NCBI RefSeq assembly: GCF_001690275.1
Contig: NZ_LZGW01000030.1
Coordinates: forward strand, 1 to 64,000
Direction: 5' to 3'
Source of the DNA: Gilliamella sp. WF3-4
Lineage (GTDB): Bacteria; Pseudomonadota; Gammaproteobacteria; Enterobacterales; Orbaceae
Length of the DNA stretch: 64,000 nucleotides
The notes under the pieces were generated by a model, which saw nothing but the letters and a program-made list of their open reading frames with translations, was not told the origin of the DNA and made no database searches. Below, piece after piece: positions 34,794-44,748 of this stretch (positions are counted from its first letter, which is position 1; every line of letters starts with the position of its first letter). The position numbers and the translations under genes were made by a program.

Positions 34794-36425
34794 ATGAGTG
34801 TATCTTCTAAGAGAAAAGTAACTAGCATCGAACAAAATGATTCTTCAGTTAGGCAACGACAAAAAAGCGCTAAAGTAGAAAATCCGCTTTCAAATATTCA
34901 ACAAAATACTTTTTTTAAAGTTATTTTTTCAGATAATCTTTCACTTGAACAGAAAGTAGAAGAAGTCACTCATATTTTAGAATTTACTGATAATAAAGAA
35001 GCTGATAGAGCCAAAATTCAAGAATTTGATACATTTAAAGAATATCTACAATCCATTTCAGAAGAGATGTCTAAACAGCGCATCGAAATGACTGATACCG
35101 AAGTATTCGCTGAGTTACAGCGGGTATATTCTGACTTTAATAATGACCTTAATGACTTTATTGAAAAAATTAAACCACTTACTGAACTTACAGACGCACT
35201 GTATAACTTACGCCAAAATGGTGAGACTCGAAATGCTTTAGCGCAAATAAAAGCGGATCAACAATGGGATGAAGAAAAGATAGCGCAACAAGCAAGCGTG
35301 CAAAGCGAAATTACTAGTATTGAAGAGAAAATAACTAATTTGCAAAAAGAAATCGTTTTGTTACAAAATGATAGGAAATTTTTTGGTTTAGGAAAAATTA
35401 AAGTTGCATCACAAGCTAAAATCACTGCTAATGAGGAAACTATTGTACAGTTACAACAGCAAATACAAAATAAACAAAAAGAATTAAGTGATATTCAGAT
35501 AGAAATTGCACAACGTCACGAACAACGCAAGGATTCAATCGATGTTGAAAAACTAAAGGAGTTACTGAACCTAACTTCAGAACAGCATACATTACGCCAA
35601 GCTGATATGGTTGAATCGGCATTAAAATTTGTTAATCAAGGCAAAGAACGTTTTGGTGCAATTCGTAATCACCTTGAAAAAATGGTTAAACAAATAGAAG
35701 GGCTTAGCGATAATAATGGCAATATGATACAAATTTATGCCATTATGAACGAAGCGACTAAAAAAGTTGAGAAAGTTCACCGCGAACGTAGAGAAGAGCT
35801 TGAGCATAAAGATGTTGGTGACAACCTATTAGAATCAATGAAGCTTGATGAAGCTAGACGCAATTTAGATGAACATATCGATACTGTATCAACAGCAACA
35901 GTTGATACCATGCAAACCTATGGTGAATTAACAACGGAAGCCATTAAAATTCGCAATATGCAAGCTGCAACCAAAAAACAAGTTGAAAGTGCCAGAGCAA
36001 TGCATTCACGAGGAATTGCATCGGTTGCTTCACAACTTAGTGTTGTGGTTACTGCTGTTAACTCAGCAGCAATTAATGAGGCACAATCTATGGCAGGTAA
36101 TACTTTAGCTGAAATGACACGAGTAACAAATGAGATAGCTAAAAATGAAGCCATCCGAATTGCAACAGGTCGTGATGAAATTAATAATGATTTAGAAGCG
36201 ATGTTACAGAACTTAGCAGAATTTGGTGATACTCAAAAAGAAGCTACTGAAATTACACGTTCAGCATTAGAAACAATGCGAGCAAATTTAGAAGAAATTG
36301 AAAGAATGTCTAAAGATGTTCAAAATGATACGCGAGAATTTATTGCTGTGACAGGTGATGTTTTATCAGAAAAATCTGAGAATAAAAAAGAGAGCTCGCA
36401 AACTACCTCTCCCTTTAAACTATAA
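34794..36425 (+). CDS. TelA-like (toxic anion resistance family-like) coiled-coil protein
   Basis: 543 residues, cytoplasmic, mostly helical. Coiled coils occupy about residues 165-260 (ITSIEEKITNLQKEIVLLQN, QIQNKQKELSDIQIEIAQRH). The C-terminal half (AATKKQVESARAMHSRGIAS, LSVVVTAVNSAAINEAQSMA) resembles the toxic-anion-resistance/TelA fold, in which a row of helices ends in repeated NE and ALETMRANLEEIE segments. TelA relatives are linked to tellurite and cell-envelope stress. The ClpB-like ATPase follows after 14 nt, so the two probably act together. Assignment to TelA is from pattern only. Confidence 0.5.
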   Translation: MSVSSKRKVTSIEQNDSSVRQRQKSAKVENPLSNIQQNTFFKVIFSDNLSLEQKVEEVTHILEFTDNKEADRAKIQEFDTFKEYLQSISEEMSKQRIEMTDTEVFAELQRVYSDFNNDLNDFIEKIKPLTELTDALYNLRQNGETRNALAQIKADQQWDEEKIAQQASVQSEITSIEEKITNLQKEIVLLQNDRKFFGLGKIKVASQAKITANEETIVQLQQQIQNKQKELSDIQIEIAQRHEQRKDSIDVEKLKELLNLTSEQHTLRQADMVESALKFVNQGKERFGAIRNHLEKMVKQIEGLSDNNGNMIQIYAIMNEATKKVEKVHRERREELEHKDVGDNLLESMKLDEARRNLDEHIDTVSTATVDTMQTYGELTTEAIKIRNMQAATKKQVESARAMHSRGIASVASQLSVVVTAVNSAAINEAQSMAGNTLAEMTRVTNEIAKNEAIRIATGRDEINNDLEAMLQNLAEFGDTQKEATEITRSALETMRANLEEIERMSKDVQNDTREFIAVTGDVLSEKSENKKESSQTTSPFKL

Positions 36426-36439
36426 TAAAGGAATGCACA

Positions 36440-38569
36440 ATGTATTTAGTTAGAGGGCGTGAATATTTAGCGCAATACCCTAATTTTACTTTAGTGGGTC
36501 GGGAACATGATTTAGAAAGAATATCATCTATTCTTATACGAAAATCATCAAATTCACTTTTGCTAACAGGTCCTGCTGGTGTTGGTGTTTCAATGCTTAC
36601 CCTTGGTTTGCAAGCAGCTAAAAACAGCCCAGATACACCGTTTGATTTGATTGTAAAAAAACTGTTTTGGTTAAATTGTGATGCGCTTTTTTCTAGTGGT
36701 GATAGCGCTAAGATAAACAATGAGTTTCAAAGTATTTTAAAAAAGCTAATGCAAACTCCAGAATCAGTATTGATTATTACTGATACGGCTAATTTTTTAG
36801 AAGCAGCACATAATACTGGCAATGCTCATTTTATCAATGCATTAAATAACGCAGACAAAGCAAATAATTTCCAAGTTATTTTAGAAGTCCGCGATGATAA
36901 ATTGAGTAATGTATTAAAAGCCAGTACAAACATGCCAGAGCTTTACACTCTTTATGATGTTAAAGAGCCGATTGGGGATGATTTAAGATCGATTGTTTCT
37001 AGTGTTGCTAAAGAGCTATCTGCATACCATAAAATTGAAGTTGATGAAGATGCTGTTGAAGAAGCGATACATTTAACCAGTAAGTATCGAGATAGTTTAG
37101 GTTTAGGTGGAGCACAACCGCAACGAGCGATTGCTCTACTTGATCGTGCGCTTGCAAGTTATCGCCAACTTACGCATAAACAGCATCCTAAAATAATTGA
37201 GCTAATGAATAAGATAGCCAAAAGCACCAATGAAACAGAAAAGCAAGATTTGCAACAACAACTTGAACAATGGCAACAAGATTGGCAAGAATTAAAGTCA
37301 GAAATCAATAAAACTTACCAATATCAACGTGAGGCCGAAACATTACGCTTTAAATTGCAAGATGAGATGAACCAATTGCAAGAAGAAGAGGATAATAATA
37401 AAAATTCGGAATCAACAACAATAAAAACCTTTGCACAGCTAACCGCTGGTGGATTTGACTCACCGGCTGTTACCAAATTAAAGGAAAAGATTCGACAGAT
37501 TGATGCAGAAATAGTACAAAATAACGAACAACACCAAAAATTGGTTATGCTAGCTAACAAAGATTTACGGCTTAACCGTCAAGAAGTTATCACTGAATTT
37601 AGCAAAGTTTCAGGAATACCTACAAACAAACTAGATGAAAATGAAGTTGAAAACTTGATTAATTTAGAGGCAAATTTATTATCGAGAATTTTTGGTCAAG
37701 ATAATATTGTTAAACATGTCGCTAATTCGGTAAAAGTCGCTAAAGTCGATGCGCTAGAAGAATCAGGTCCAGCCATGTCTTACCTATTTTTAGGTCCATC
37801 CGGTGTAGGTAAAACTGAGATGGCTAAAGCCTTAGCGCAATATGTCTATGGTGATGAAAAATCATTGGTACGTTTTGATATGTCTGAATACATGGAAAAA
37901 CATGCTGTTGCTAAATTGATTGGTGCGCCACCAGGATATGAAGGATTTGAAGCTGGAGGCATTTTGACAAACTCTGTTAGAGCAAAACCAGTTGGAATCT
38001 ATCTATTTGATGAGATTGAAAAAGCACATCCTGATGTATTTAATATCTTTTTACAGATTTTATCGGATGGACGATTAACTGATAATGTCGGTCGAACAGT
38101 CGATTTTTCTGATATTATGATTATTATGACTTCAAATATCGGGCAACCTTATTATTTAGATCCAAACCTTTCTGATGAAGCTGCGTGTGAATTGGCAACA
38201 AATGACCTGAATAACACTTATCGTTCAGAACTACTTAATCGTTTTAACGGACGAGAAAATATTCTCCATTTCAAACGCTTGCCAATGGTCGTTATCGAGC
38301 GAATTATTCGCCGTGAAATTGACAAATTGAATCAAGCATATCAACCTCGAGGTTTTTCTGTAGAAATATCTGATTCTTGCATAAGCTCATTTTGTCATGA
38401 TCACTACGATTTAATTCGTGGTGCGAGAGGATTACCTGGTTATATTAAAGCAAATATTAGACCAGTTATCGTCAATCATATTTTGCAAAATCCTCATGAC
38501 AAAGGTGCCTTTAAAGCGGTCTATAATCAACAGGCTTGTAGCTTTGATATGACATTTTGTAAAATTTAA
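36440..38569 (+). CDS. ClpA/ClpB-like AAA+ ATPase with a degenerate first nucleotide-binding domain
   Basis: 709 residues; it lacks the usual Clp N-domain. The first AAA module has GPAGVGVS in place of a Walker A (residues 44-51, invariant Lys replaced by Val), and its Walker B region reads LIITDTANFL, lacking the Glu. A long helical M-like segment lies at about 255-370. The second AAA module is intact: Walker A GPSGVGKT (about 452-459), Walker B IYLFDEIEKAHPDVFNIFLQ and sensor-2 GARGLPGYI. By analogy it would be a remodelling or disaggregating ATPase powered by one ring only. It is coupled to the TelA-like gene. No type VI secretion genes are nearby, so a ClpV role is unlikely. Confidence 0.75.
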   Translation: MYLVRGREYLAQYPNFTLVGREHDLERISSILIRKSSNSLLLTGPAGVGVSMLTLGLQAAKNSPDTPFDLIVKKLFWLNCDALFSSGDSAKINNEFQSILKKLMQTPESVLIITDTANFLEAAHNTGNAHFINALNNADKANNFQVILEVRDDKLSNVLKASTNMPELYTLYDVKEPIGDDLRSIVSSVAKELSAYHKIEVDEDAVEEAIHLTSKYRDSLGLGGAQPQRAIALLDRALASYRQLTHKQHPKIIELMNKIAKSTNETEKQDLQQQLEQWQQDWQELKSEINKTYQYQREAETLRFKLQDEMNQLQEEEDNNKNSESTTIKTFAQLTAGGFDSPAVTKLKEKIRQIDAEIVQNNEQHQKLVMLANKDLRLNRQEVITEFSKVSGIPTNKLDENEVENLINLEANLLSRIFGQDNIVKHVANSVKVAKVDALEESGPAMSYLFLGPSGVGKTEMAKALAQYVYGDEKSLVRFDMSEYMEKHAVAKLIGAPPGYEGFEAGGILTNSVRAKPVGIYLFDEIEKAHPDVFNIFLQILSDGRLTDNVGRTVDFSDIMIIMTSNIGQPYYLDPNLSDEAACELATNDLNNTYRSELLNRFNGRENILHFKRLPMVVIERIIRREIDKLNQAYQPRGFSVEISDSCISSFCHDHYDLIRGARGLPGYIKANIRPVIVNHILQNPHDKGAFKAVYNQQACSFDMTFCKI

Positions 38570-38596
38570 AAAGATTTAAATAGAAGTATTTTCCAT

Positions 38597-38625
38597 AAAC
38601 TGTTACCTATAACAGGTAACAGTTT
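38597..38625 (+). terminator. hairpin after the ClpB-like gene
   Basis: 12-bp perfect stem AAACTGTTACCT/AGGTAACAGTTT with a 5-nt loop, 27 nt after the stop and between convergent genes. The T-run is weak (TTTAGTT), so termination is probable rather than certain. Confidence 0.55.
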
Positions 38626-38740
38626 AGTTAACTAAATTGGTTTCAATCTTATCTATTAGATACTTTAACGTGATAAATGCTATTATGATAGTCCTGTTTG
38701 AAAAGCTAAGCGATGTTACTAGATGAAAACAAGTGAAAGT

Positions 38741-39316
38741 CTAATTAGATAGATGTTGATAAAGCGTAATTGTGCCAATCATAATAAGCGCTAAACCACC
38801 TAAAAATTCTGCTCGTTTACCAATTAAACAGCCTAATTTATTACCTAATAATAATCCAATCGTTACCATTAAACAGGTTGCTATGCCAATCATTGTTGCA
38901 GCCCAATAAATATTCACGCTTGCTAACGCTAATCCAATACCAACAGCAAATGCATCTATACTGGTTGAAATAGCTGTAAAAATTAGCATTAGAAAGGATT
39001 TTTTTGATGATGTTTCTCTATCCTCTAGGCAATCTTCACCAGTTTTTTTAAAGCTGTTGTAAATCATGTTCATACCTAAAAATAACATGACAGTAAAAAC
39101 AACCCAGTGATCCCATTGTTCGATATATTTCAGTGCAATATAGCCAACTAACCAGCCGAGGATTGGCGTAATAGCTTCAACAACACCAAATAAAATACCG
39201 ACTTTGAGTGCACCTAAAAATGGGGTTGATTTAAGCGAAACCCCGCGGCATACAGCGACAGCAAAGGCATCGGTCGACATAGCCAGTGCTAATAATAAAA
39301 TAGCCCAAAAACTCAT
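38741..39316 (-). CDS. mntP: manganese efflux pump MntP
   Basis: 191 residues with six membrane segments. The two repeats ALAMSTDAFAVAVCRGVSLK and AISTSIDAFAVGIGLALASV carry the conserved Asp residues that bind Mn2+. It exports excess manganese across the inner membrane. Only 67 bp separate it from the next gene upstream, so the Mn riboswitch found before E. coli mntP has no room here. The gene ends near a hairpin shared with the convergent ClpB-like gene. Confidence 0.93.
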   Translation of the reverse strand: MSFWAILLLALAMSTDAFAVAVCRGVSLKSTPFLGALKVGILFGVVEAITPILGWLVGYIALKYIEQWDHWVVFTVMLFLGMNMIYNSFKKTGEDCLEDRETSSKKSFLMLIFTAISTSIDAFAVGIGLALASVNIYWAATMIGIATCLMVTIGLLLGNKLGCLIGKRAEFLGGLALIMIGTITLYQHLSN

Positions 39317-39383
39317 GATATCTTCTTTAAAAAATTATAATGATGATGTTATTACGGTTTAAATAATAATATTTTATAGCTTA

Positions 39384-39995
39384 CTATTTTGTGACTGAAA
39401 ACAAATAATTGGCAACTTTCATATCGCCCTTTTTCTGATAAATCTCAGCTATTTTTTTCACATTATCACGCCGATTTGCGTCGTATTGAAAAAGTTGCTT
39501 AAACATTAACTCAGCTGTTTTTTTATCATTATTTTGGATAGCACAATATCCATATTGTTCATAGGTATCAGCTTTCCAACGGTGGCGATCTAAATCAAGA
39601 CTTTGCTTAAATTGTTGCTGTGCTTCTTGGTAACGATCTCGCCCACATAAAAAAGAGCCATAATGCACATGATATAATCCATTACCAGGTTGCATAAAAA
39701 TAATGCGCTTATAGATCATCTCGGCTTCCTCGTATTCACCAACATGTTGATCAAACATTGCCATTGCTAGCATAATTTGTGGGTTATTTGGTGAGTATTG
39801 TGCCGCTAATTTGAGGTTATAATGTGCTGCTTTGACATTAGCTTCAGATCCATTTGCGTTGGCAAGATAGCCTAACCCAAGGCGCATTCTTGCTAAAGCG
39901 GCTTTTTCTGGATCAAATTCATCGCTGTTTTTGATTTGACAACCAGATAAAATGATCAGAGCAAAACAGTTTAATATCAAGCTTCTTTTCATCAA
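39384..39995 (-). CDS. pilW: type IV pilus biogenesis/stability lipoprotein PilW
   Basis: 203 residues. The signal peptide MMKRSLILNCFALIILSGCQ has a lipobox LSGC. Five to six TPR-like helix pairs follow (AALARMRLGLGYLANANGSE, MLAMAMFDQHVGEYEEAEMI, HYGSFLCGRDRYQEAQQQFK). PilW/PilF is the outer-membrane pilotin that helps secretin assembly for type IV pili. Its position next to rlmN is conserved in many gammaproteobacteria. No pilus genes are in this window, so the complete system cannot be confirmed. Confidence 0.85.
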   Translation of the reverse strand: MMKRSLILNCFALIILSGCQIKNSDEFDPEKAALARMRLGLGYLANANGSEANVKAAHYNLKLAAQYSPNNPQIMLAMAMFDQHVGEYEEAEMIYKRIIFMQPGNGLYHVHYGSFLCGRDRYQEAQQQFKQSLDLDRHRWKADTYEQYGYCAIQNNDKKTAELMFKQLFQYDANRRDNVKKIAEIYQKKGDMKVANYLFSVTK

Positions 39996-40021
39996 CTTCC
40001 CCTTTTTGCTGTTTTTTTCCT

Positions 40022-41212
40022 TTATAATGTTTGTTGCACCAAGCTTTGTTTTTTATACAGCGTTCTTTTGGTACGATCAACAACTTCACCAGCTAATTGG
40101 CCACATGCGGCATCAATATCGTCACCGCGCGTTTTTCGAACAATTACAGTAAAACCATATCCCATCAATGTTTTCATAAATCGATCGATACGCGAATTAG
40201 AGCAACGAGAATAAGGCGCACCAGGAAACGGATTCCAAGGAATTAAGTTAATTTTACTTGGTACATTTTTTAGGAATTTAGCAAGTTCGTGTGCGTGTTC
40301 AACACCGTCATTAACTTGATTAAGTAATACATATTCGATAGTAACTTTTCCATGATTCGCATTTGAACAAGAAAGGTAACGTAAAATTGAATCACGCAAC
40401 ATAGTCATATTGTATTTTTCATTAATTGGCATGATTTCACTGCGAATAGTATCGTTAGGCGCATGAAGTGATATCGCCAGTGCCACATCAATCATACCAG
40501 CGAGCTTATCTAAAGCAGGAACAACCCCTGAGGTGGATAGTGTTACACGCCTTTTTGACAAACCATAGCCAAAATCATCTAGCATAATTTCCATCGCGGG
40601 CACTACATTAGATAAATTAAGTAGTGGCTCTCCCATCCCCATCATAACGACGTTGGTAATCGGTCTATCCGCCAGTTTGCCTGTTACACCAATAGCATTT
40701 GATGCGCGCCATACTTGGCCAATAATTTCAGAAACGGTTAAGTTTCGGTTAAATCCTTGTTGTGCGGTAGAACAGAATTTACATTCTAATGCACAACCAA
40801 CTTGTGATGAAACACATAATGTTGCACGATCGCGTTCTGGAATATAAACCGACTCAATCATTTGGTTATTGCCCACATCAAGCGCCCATTTAATTGTGCC
40901 ATCAGATGAACGTTGCTCCATTGCAATCATTGGCGCTTTAATTTCAGCTAACGTTTTTAGTTGTTCTCTTAGCTTTTTATTGATATCGGTCATTTGGTCA
41001 AAATCATCTACCCCAAAATGGTAGATCCATTTCATCACTTGATCGGCTCTAAATGGTTTTTCACCTAGTGAAATAAAAAACGCTCTTAATTGTTGGCGTG
41101 TAAAATTGAGTAAGTTTACTTTTTCTTTACTTGGGTTCATTGTGGTTAGATTTATTGAGTTTGAAGTATCTGATAAATTTACAGACATATTTGACGTACA
41201 TAGTGTTGACAT
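40022..41212 (-). CDS. rlmN: dual-specificity 23S rRNA/tRNA adenine C2-methyltransferase RlmN
   Basis: 396 residues. The radical-SAM cluster [15 protein letters not shown] holds CxxxCxxC for the 4Fe-4S cluster, followed by [13 protein letters not shown] and the late NPFPGAPYS. It methylates A2503 of 23S rRNA and A37 of some tRNAs. The start at 41212 has GAGG just upstream; inner ATGs at codon 9 and 25 remain possible, because E. coli RlmN begins near the KINLLD-type segment. pilW lies immediately downstream. Confidence 0.95.
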   Translation of the reverse strand: MSTLCTSNMSVNLSDTSNSINLTTMNPSKEKVNLLNFTRQQLRAFFISLGEKPFRADQVMKWIYHFGVDDFDQMTDINKKLREQLKTLAEIKAPMIAMEQRSSDGTIKWALDVGNNQMIESVYIPERDRATLCVSSQVGCALECKFCSTAQQGFNRNLTVSEIIGQVWRASNAIGVTGKLADRPITNVVMMGMGEPLLNLSNVVPAMEIMLDDFGYGLSKRRVTLSTSGVVPALDKLAGMIDVALAISLHAPNDTIRSEIMPINEKYNMTMLRDSILRYLSCSNANHGKVTIEYVLLNQVNDGVEHAHELAKFLKNVPSKINLIPWNPFPGAPYSRCSNSRIDRFMKTLMGYGFTVIVRKTRGDDIDAACGQLAGEVVDRTKRTLYKKQSLVQQTL

Positions 41213-41313
41213 AAGGCCTCGTTTTTACACATTATGGCTATTTCAATTTTTAGGAAAAAGATTATACTGTTTTTCATCTCATCTTACTATAAAGAATATA
41301 TGTAATATTTAAA

Positions 41314-42066
41314 ATGAAAAGTAAATTAATAAATTTAAAAACACTTCTTATTTTAATCTCATCATTAACGTTAATTTTATGTTCGAGTATTACTATGGCG
41401 CAAACAATTCCATTAAATAAACTAACAGGGCAGTTTGATGAAAAAAAAGATAGTGATTTTATTGCATTGGATTTAACTCAATTACCAGTTAATAAAAAAG
41501 GAATGTATCTACAAAAAGAAGTTGCTGATCAGCTAATAAAAGCGTTTAAAGACTTCAAAAAAGATCACCCCAATATTCCTTTTATTGTGGTAAGTGCAAC
41601 ACGTAATTACGCTTACCAAAACGGGATTTGGCAACGAAAATGGGATGCTTTATCTCATAAGCTCAATGACCCTGAGAAAATTGCCCGAGAGATTTTAAAA
41701 TACTCATCAATGCCAGGCACATCAAGGCACCACTGGGGTACAGATATTGATATTACCAGCGTTTCATCTGCATATTTTAAAAATGATAAAAAGGGCATCA
41801 TTCTTTACAAATGGTTGCAAGAAAACCTACCCAAATATGGATTTTGCCAAGCATTTAATGAGGGGCGAAAAGGCGGATATCAACCCGAAGAATGGCATTG
41901 GTCCTACAAGCCCATCGCCAGCCAATATATTGCGCAGTACAAAGCGATACTAGAAAGTGATCCAGACGCTATTATAAAAACTTTAGATTTTATAGGTCAC
42001 GATAAAATTAAGCTAGAAAGTCTAGTTAAACAGTACGTGCTCACCATTAATAGCGACTGTTATTAA
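41314..42066 (+). CDS. M15-family D-alanyl-D-alanine carboxypeptidase (VanY-like)
   Basis: 250 residues with an N-terminal signal peptide (LLILISSLTLILCSSITMAQ). The zinc site is SRHHWGTDIDI (His and Asp ligands) with the third ligand in PEEWHWSY, as in M15 LAS peptidases. It trims peptidoglycan stem peptides in the periplasm. ATG at 41314. It converges on the CpxA-like gene with only 3 bp between stop codons. Confidence 0.85.
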   Translation: MKSKLINLKTLLILISSLTLILCSSITMAQTIPLNKLTGQFDEKKDSDFIALDLTQLPVNKKGMYLQKEVADQLIKAFKDFKKDHPNIPFIVVSATRNYAYQNGIWQRKWDALSHKLNDPEKIAREILKYSSMPGTSRHHWGTDIDITSVSSAYFKNDKKGIILYKWLQENLPKYGFCQAFNEGRKGGYQPEEWHWSYKPIASQYIAQYKAILESDPDAIIKTLDFIGHDKIKLESLVKQYVLTINSDCY

Positions 42067-42069
42067 TCG

Positions 42070-43368
42070 TTAATTACTGCTTCTCCAATAAGGTAATTCG
42101 ATTGTTACAACTAATCCACCACCATCACGATTGGTTGCTTGAATAGTGCCGTTATGCATAATAACGGTCTTTCTTGCAATCGCAAGACCTAACCCGTAAC
42201 CTTTGCCTAATTGAGGAGACTGGATACGGACAAACGGTTCAAAAATACTCGATAGTTTATTAGCTTCTACACCAGGCCCACGATCTTTAACTTCAATTTG
42301 TAAATACTTGCCTGCTTCTTTTAATGAAACTTCGACAGCTTGTCCAGCTTTAGAAAAGCGAATCGCATTACGAATAATGTTTTCTATAGCTCGGCGAATT
42401 TGCTCTGAGTTACCTTTAACAATAGAATGAGCAACGGGCGATAAGTTGAAATGTACATCAATGAGCTGATGATTAGCCTCATAGTTAGCATCATTAATTA
42501 CTACACTTATTAAGTCTTTTAAATCAAAATATTCATCGGTACGATTATTCATTTCAGCACGAGAATAGTTTAGAATCTCACCGATTAGCTGATCTAATCG
42601 TTCTGACTCTAATTCGATTCTAGCTAATGCGGTATCAATATTTTGTTTGTTTTGTTGAGCAAGCCCAATCGCTAGTTGCAAACGAGCAAGTGGTGTTCTT
42701 AGCTCATGTGAAACATCATGAAGAAGAGCTTGACGATCTGAGATAAGAATATTAAGTTGCTCAACCATCATATCAAAATCTTTACCTAATTCGCTAAGCT
42801 CATCACGCCTAGGTTTTAATTTTTGGAATAATCGAACAGAAAGATCACCCTGAGATACGCGAAAAAAACCTTGTCTTAATAACCGCATGGGTCTAGTTAG
42901 ATTCCATGCCAAAAACAAGCTAAAAGCTAGCCCAACACATATTCCCATTAACACAATTGGCATTGGCATATTGAATAATGTCTTTTTATCATCTTTATCC
43001 TTATCTTCTTTAAATGAAATAGAATAAAGCGTGCCATCAGGCGCGACAGCCATGCGTTGATAGACATAGGTTGGTGTTTCTAATTCGTCGGTCAAAATAT
43101 TGACTTGCTCATTGATTGGAGAAACTAATTTTATTGATAATAAAGCCCTTTCTCGTTCAGGTAAATGGGCTATAAAATTAAGCGTCTCATCTTCGCCTGC
43201 TACATGTAATAGCTGGGCTATCATATCCACTTTTGTCGGCATATGATTAAGAAATTTTTGATTTTTATTTTCTACATAAACAGAAAATGCAATCCAAGTT
43301 AATTGGAAAGTGAGGTAGAAGATAACCCAAAATATAATGAGTATTTTCCAAAATAATCGACGATTCAT
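42070..43368 (-). CDS. cpxA: sensor histidine kinase, CpxA-like
   Basis: 432 residues. Membrane segment 1 (IIFWVIFYLTFQLTWIAF), a periplasmic part, membrane segment 2 (MPIVLMGICVGLAFSLFLAW), HAMP, then the H-box HDVSHELRTPLARLQLAI (phospho-His about residue 220), N-box ENIIRNAIRF, and G-boxes KDRGPGV and GKGYGLGLAIA. It should autophosphorylate in response to envelope stress and pass phosphate to the adjacent response regulator. It starts 17 nt after the regulator gene, so they form one operon. CpxA identity is judged from the partner's similarity to CpxR and the enzyme layout. Confidence 0.8.
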   Translation of the reverse strand: MNRRLFWKILIIFWVIFYLTFQLTWIAFSVYVENKNQKFLNHMPTKVDMIAQLLHVAGEDETLNFIAHLPERERALLSIKLVSPINEQVNILTDELETPTYVYQRMAVAPDGTLYSISFKEDKDKDDKKTLFNMPMPIVLMGICVGLAFSLFLAWNLTRPMRLLRQGFFRVSQGDLSVRLFQKLKPRRDELSELGKDFDMMVEQLNILISDRQALLHDVSHELRTPLARLQLAIGLAQQNKQNIDTALARIELESERLDQLIGEILNYSRAEMNNRTDEYFDLKDLISVVINDANYEANHQLIDVHFNLSPVAHSIVKGNSEQIRRAIENIIRNAIRFSKAGQAVEVSLKEAGKYLQIEVKDRGPGVEANKLSSIFEPFVRIQSPQLGKGYGLGLAIARKTVIMHNGTIQATNRDGGGLVVTIELPYWRSSN

Positions 43369-43385
43369 AGCAAGCCTATTGGTTG

Positions 43386-44084
43386 TTAGCGGATACGATA
43401 ACCGACAGCCCTAATTGTTTCAATTGTCACATCATTTTGTGCTATCTGATGTAGTTTTTGTCGAATGTTACTAATATGAACATCAACACTACGATCATAA
43501 AGTTCTCGTGCTCGACCAAGACCGATCTCTGATAACTCCTCTTTAGTTACTACCCGCTCGCTATGTTTTACTAATAAAACTAATAAATTAAACTCGGTTG
43601 ATGTTAAATCAATAGCTTTTCCATTCCACGTGCATAAACGTTGGGGAAGATCTAAGGTTAAGCCATTAAAATGGTATTTTTTATCATCAACTGTTTCTAC
43701 TGAACGTTCATCAAAACGACGTAAAACAGCACGTAATCGGGCTAACAACTCACGCGGATAACAAGGTTTTGGGATATAATCATCAGCGCCTAATTCTAAT
43801 CCTAAAACGCGATCAATATTATCGCCTTTGGCCGTTAACATAATAACTGGCATATTACGCTGTTGCCGTATGCTTTTAAGGACATCAATACCATTAATGT
43901 CAGGTAACATCACATCTAAAATTGCAGCACGGTATTTTCCTGACAATGCTTCATCAATACCATCTTTACCCAAATAAACACTCTTGATATTGAAACCTTC
44001 ATTAGTCAAATATTCACTAAGCATTTGTGATAGTTCAATATCATCATCAATTAATAAAATATTTATCATAATCGCAATCGCCAT
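43386..44084 (-). CDS. cpxR: response regulator, CpxR-like
   Basis: 232 residues, 227 from the ATG at 44069. An N-terminal receiver domain contains DDD near the start, the phospho-acceptor in AILDVMLPDINGIDVL and the Lys region LGADDYIPKPCYPRELLARL. A C-terminal OmpR-type winged helix ends in RSVDVHISNIRQKLHQIA and IRAVGYRIR. It closely follows the CpxR pattern (GLELGADDYLPKP in E. coli). It probably regulates envelope-stress genes together with the adjacent kinase. A candidate CpxR box lies 224 bp upstream. Confidence 0.85.
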   Translation of the reverse strand: MAIAIMINILLIDDDIELSQMLSEYLTNEGFNIKSVYLGKDGIDEALSGKYRAAILDVMLPDINGIDVLKSIRQQRNMPVIMLTAKGDNIDRVLGLELGADDYIPKPCYPRELLARLRAVLRRFDERSVETVDDKKYHFNGLTLDLPQRLCTWNGKAIDLTSTEFNLLVLLVKHSERVVTKEELSEIGLGRARELYDRSVDVHISNIRQKLHQIAQNDVTIETIRAVGYRIR

Positions 44085-44583
44085 TGTTATCTAATTTTAG
44101 GTTTTTACATTATTGCAATAATAAAAAAAAAGTCAGGCTCCTTTACTAAAATATTACATATTTTTGAACGAGGAATGATAATGTAATTTACTATTATTAA
44201 TAATATAAATAGTTTTTAAAGTAGCTCTATGTTACAGCATATATTTTCAAATCAAGTTAATAAGTGGCATTGAGTATTGGTTATGCCAGCGCACTAATTA
44301 ATTCTAAGTAAAGATACAGTAAAGTAATATTTTTAAAGACCTATACTTTATGAATAAAATATGGAGATAAAAATTGAAACAACAAGTAATTAGGCAAGAA
44401 AAATTTAGTGTAGCTATTTAGTATAGTTAAAAAGAACGCTAGCTATTAGTAAGCAGTAAGTTTGCATTGAAAGTAATTAAATTTTATACTTTTAACGCTT
44501 TTTATATAACCAGTTGGCGTATTTTTTTAAAAATATGCTGGACAATATTGTTTTTTATGCGTAATATTTCGTCCTGCTTCTAT
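44085..44583. other. intergenic region upstream of cpxR and tRNA-His
   Basis: 499 bp of AT-rich sequence with divergent promoters (cpxR minus, tRNA plus). Apart from the candidate CpxR box at 44308 nothing specific is seen. A 61-codon frame at 44467 overlaps tRNA-His and is spurious. Confidence 0.5.
44308..44323. promoter_or_regulatory. candidate CpxR box
   Basis: GTAAA-N6-GTAAA resembles the CpxR consensus GTAAA-N(4-8)-GTAAA. It lies between cpxR and the tRNA-His gene. Autoregulation is an inference, and a short AT-rich match can arise by chance. Confidence 0.35.
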
Positions 44584-44660
44584 GGTGGCTATAGCTCAGT
44601 TGGTAGAGCCCTGGATTGTGATTCCAGTTGTCGTGGGTTCGAATCCCATTAGCCACCCCA
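44584..44660 (+). tRNA. tRNA-His (GTG)
   Basis: 77 nt including the extra G at position -1 and encoded CCA. Matches the enteric tRNA-His pattern: D-arm AGCTCAGTTGGTAGAGC, anticodon loop TTGTGAT, T-loop GGTTCGAATCCC. Confidence 0.96.
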
Positions 44661-44671
44661 TTAACTTATAA

Positions 44672-44748
44672 CGGCGAGTAGCGCAGCTTGGTAGCGCAAC
44701 TGGTTTGGGACCAGTGGGTCGGAGGTTCGAATCCTCTCTCGCCGACCA
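44672..44748 (+). tRNA. tRNA-Pro (TGG)
   Basis: 77 nt with encoded CCA: CGGCGAG acceptor, D-arm AGCGCAGCTTGGTAGCGC, anticodon loop TTTGGGA (TGG), T-loop GGTTCGAATCC. 11 nt after tRNA-His, probably cotranscribed. Confidence 0.95.

Noticed and set aside
36440..38569. ClpV of a type VI secretion system
   Set aside because: No other type VI genes in the window and the N-domain is missing.
39317..39383. Manganese (yybP-ykoY) riboswitch before mntP
   Set aside because: Only 67 bp are available and no conserved motif is visible.
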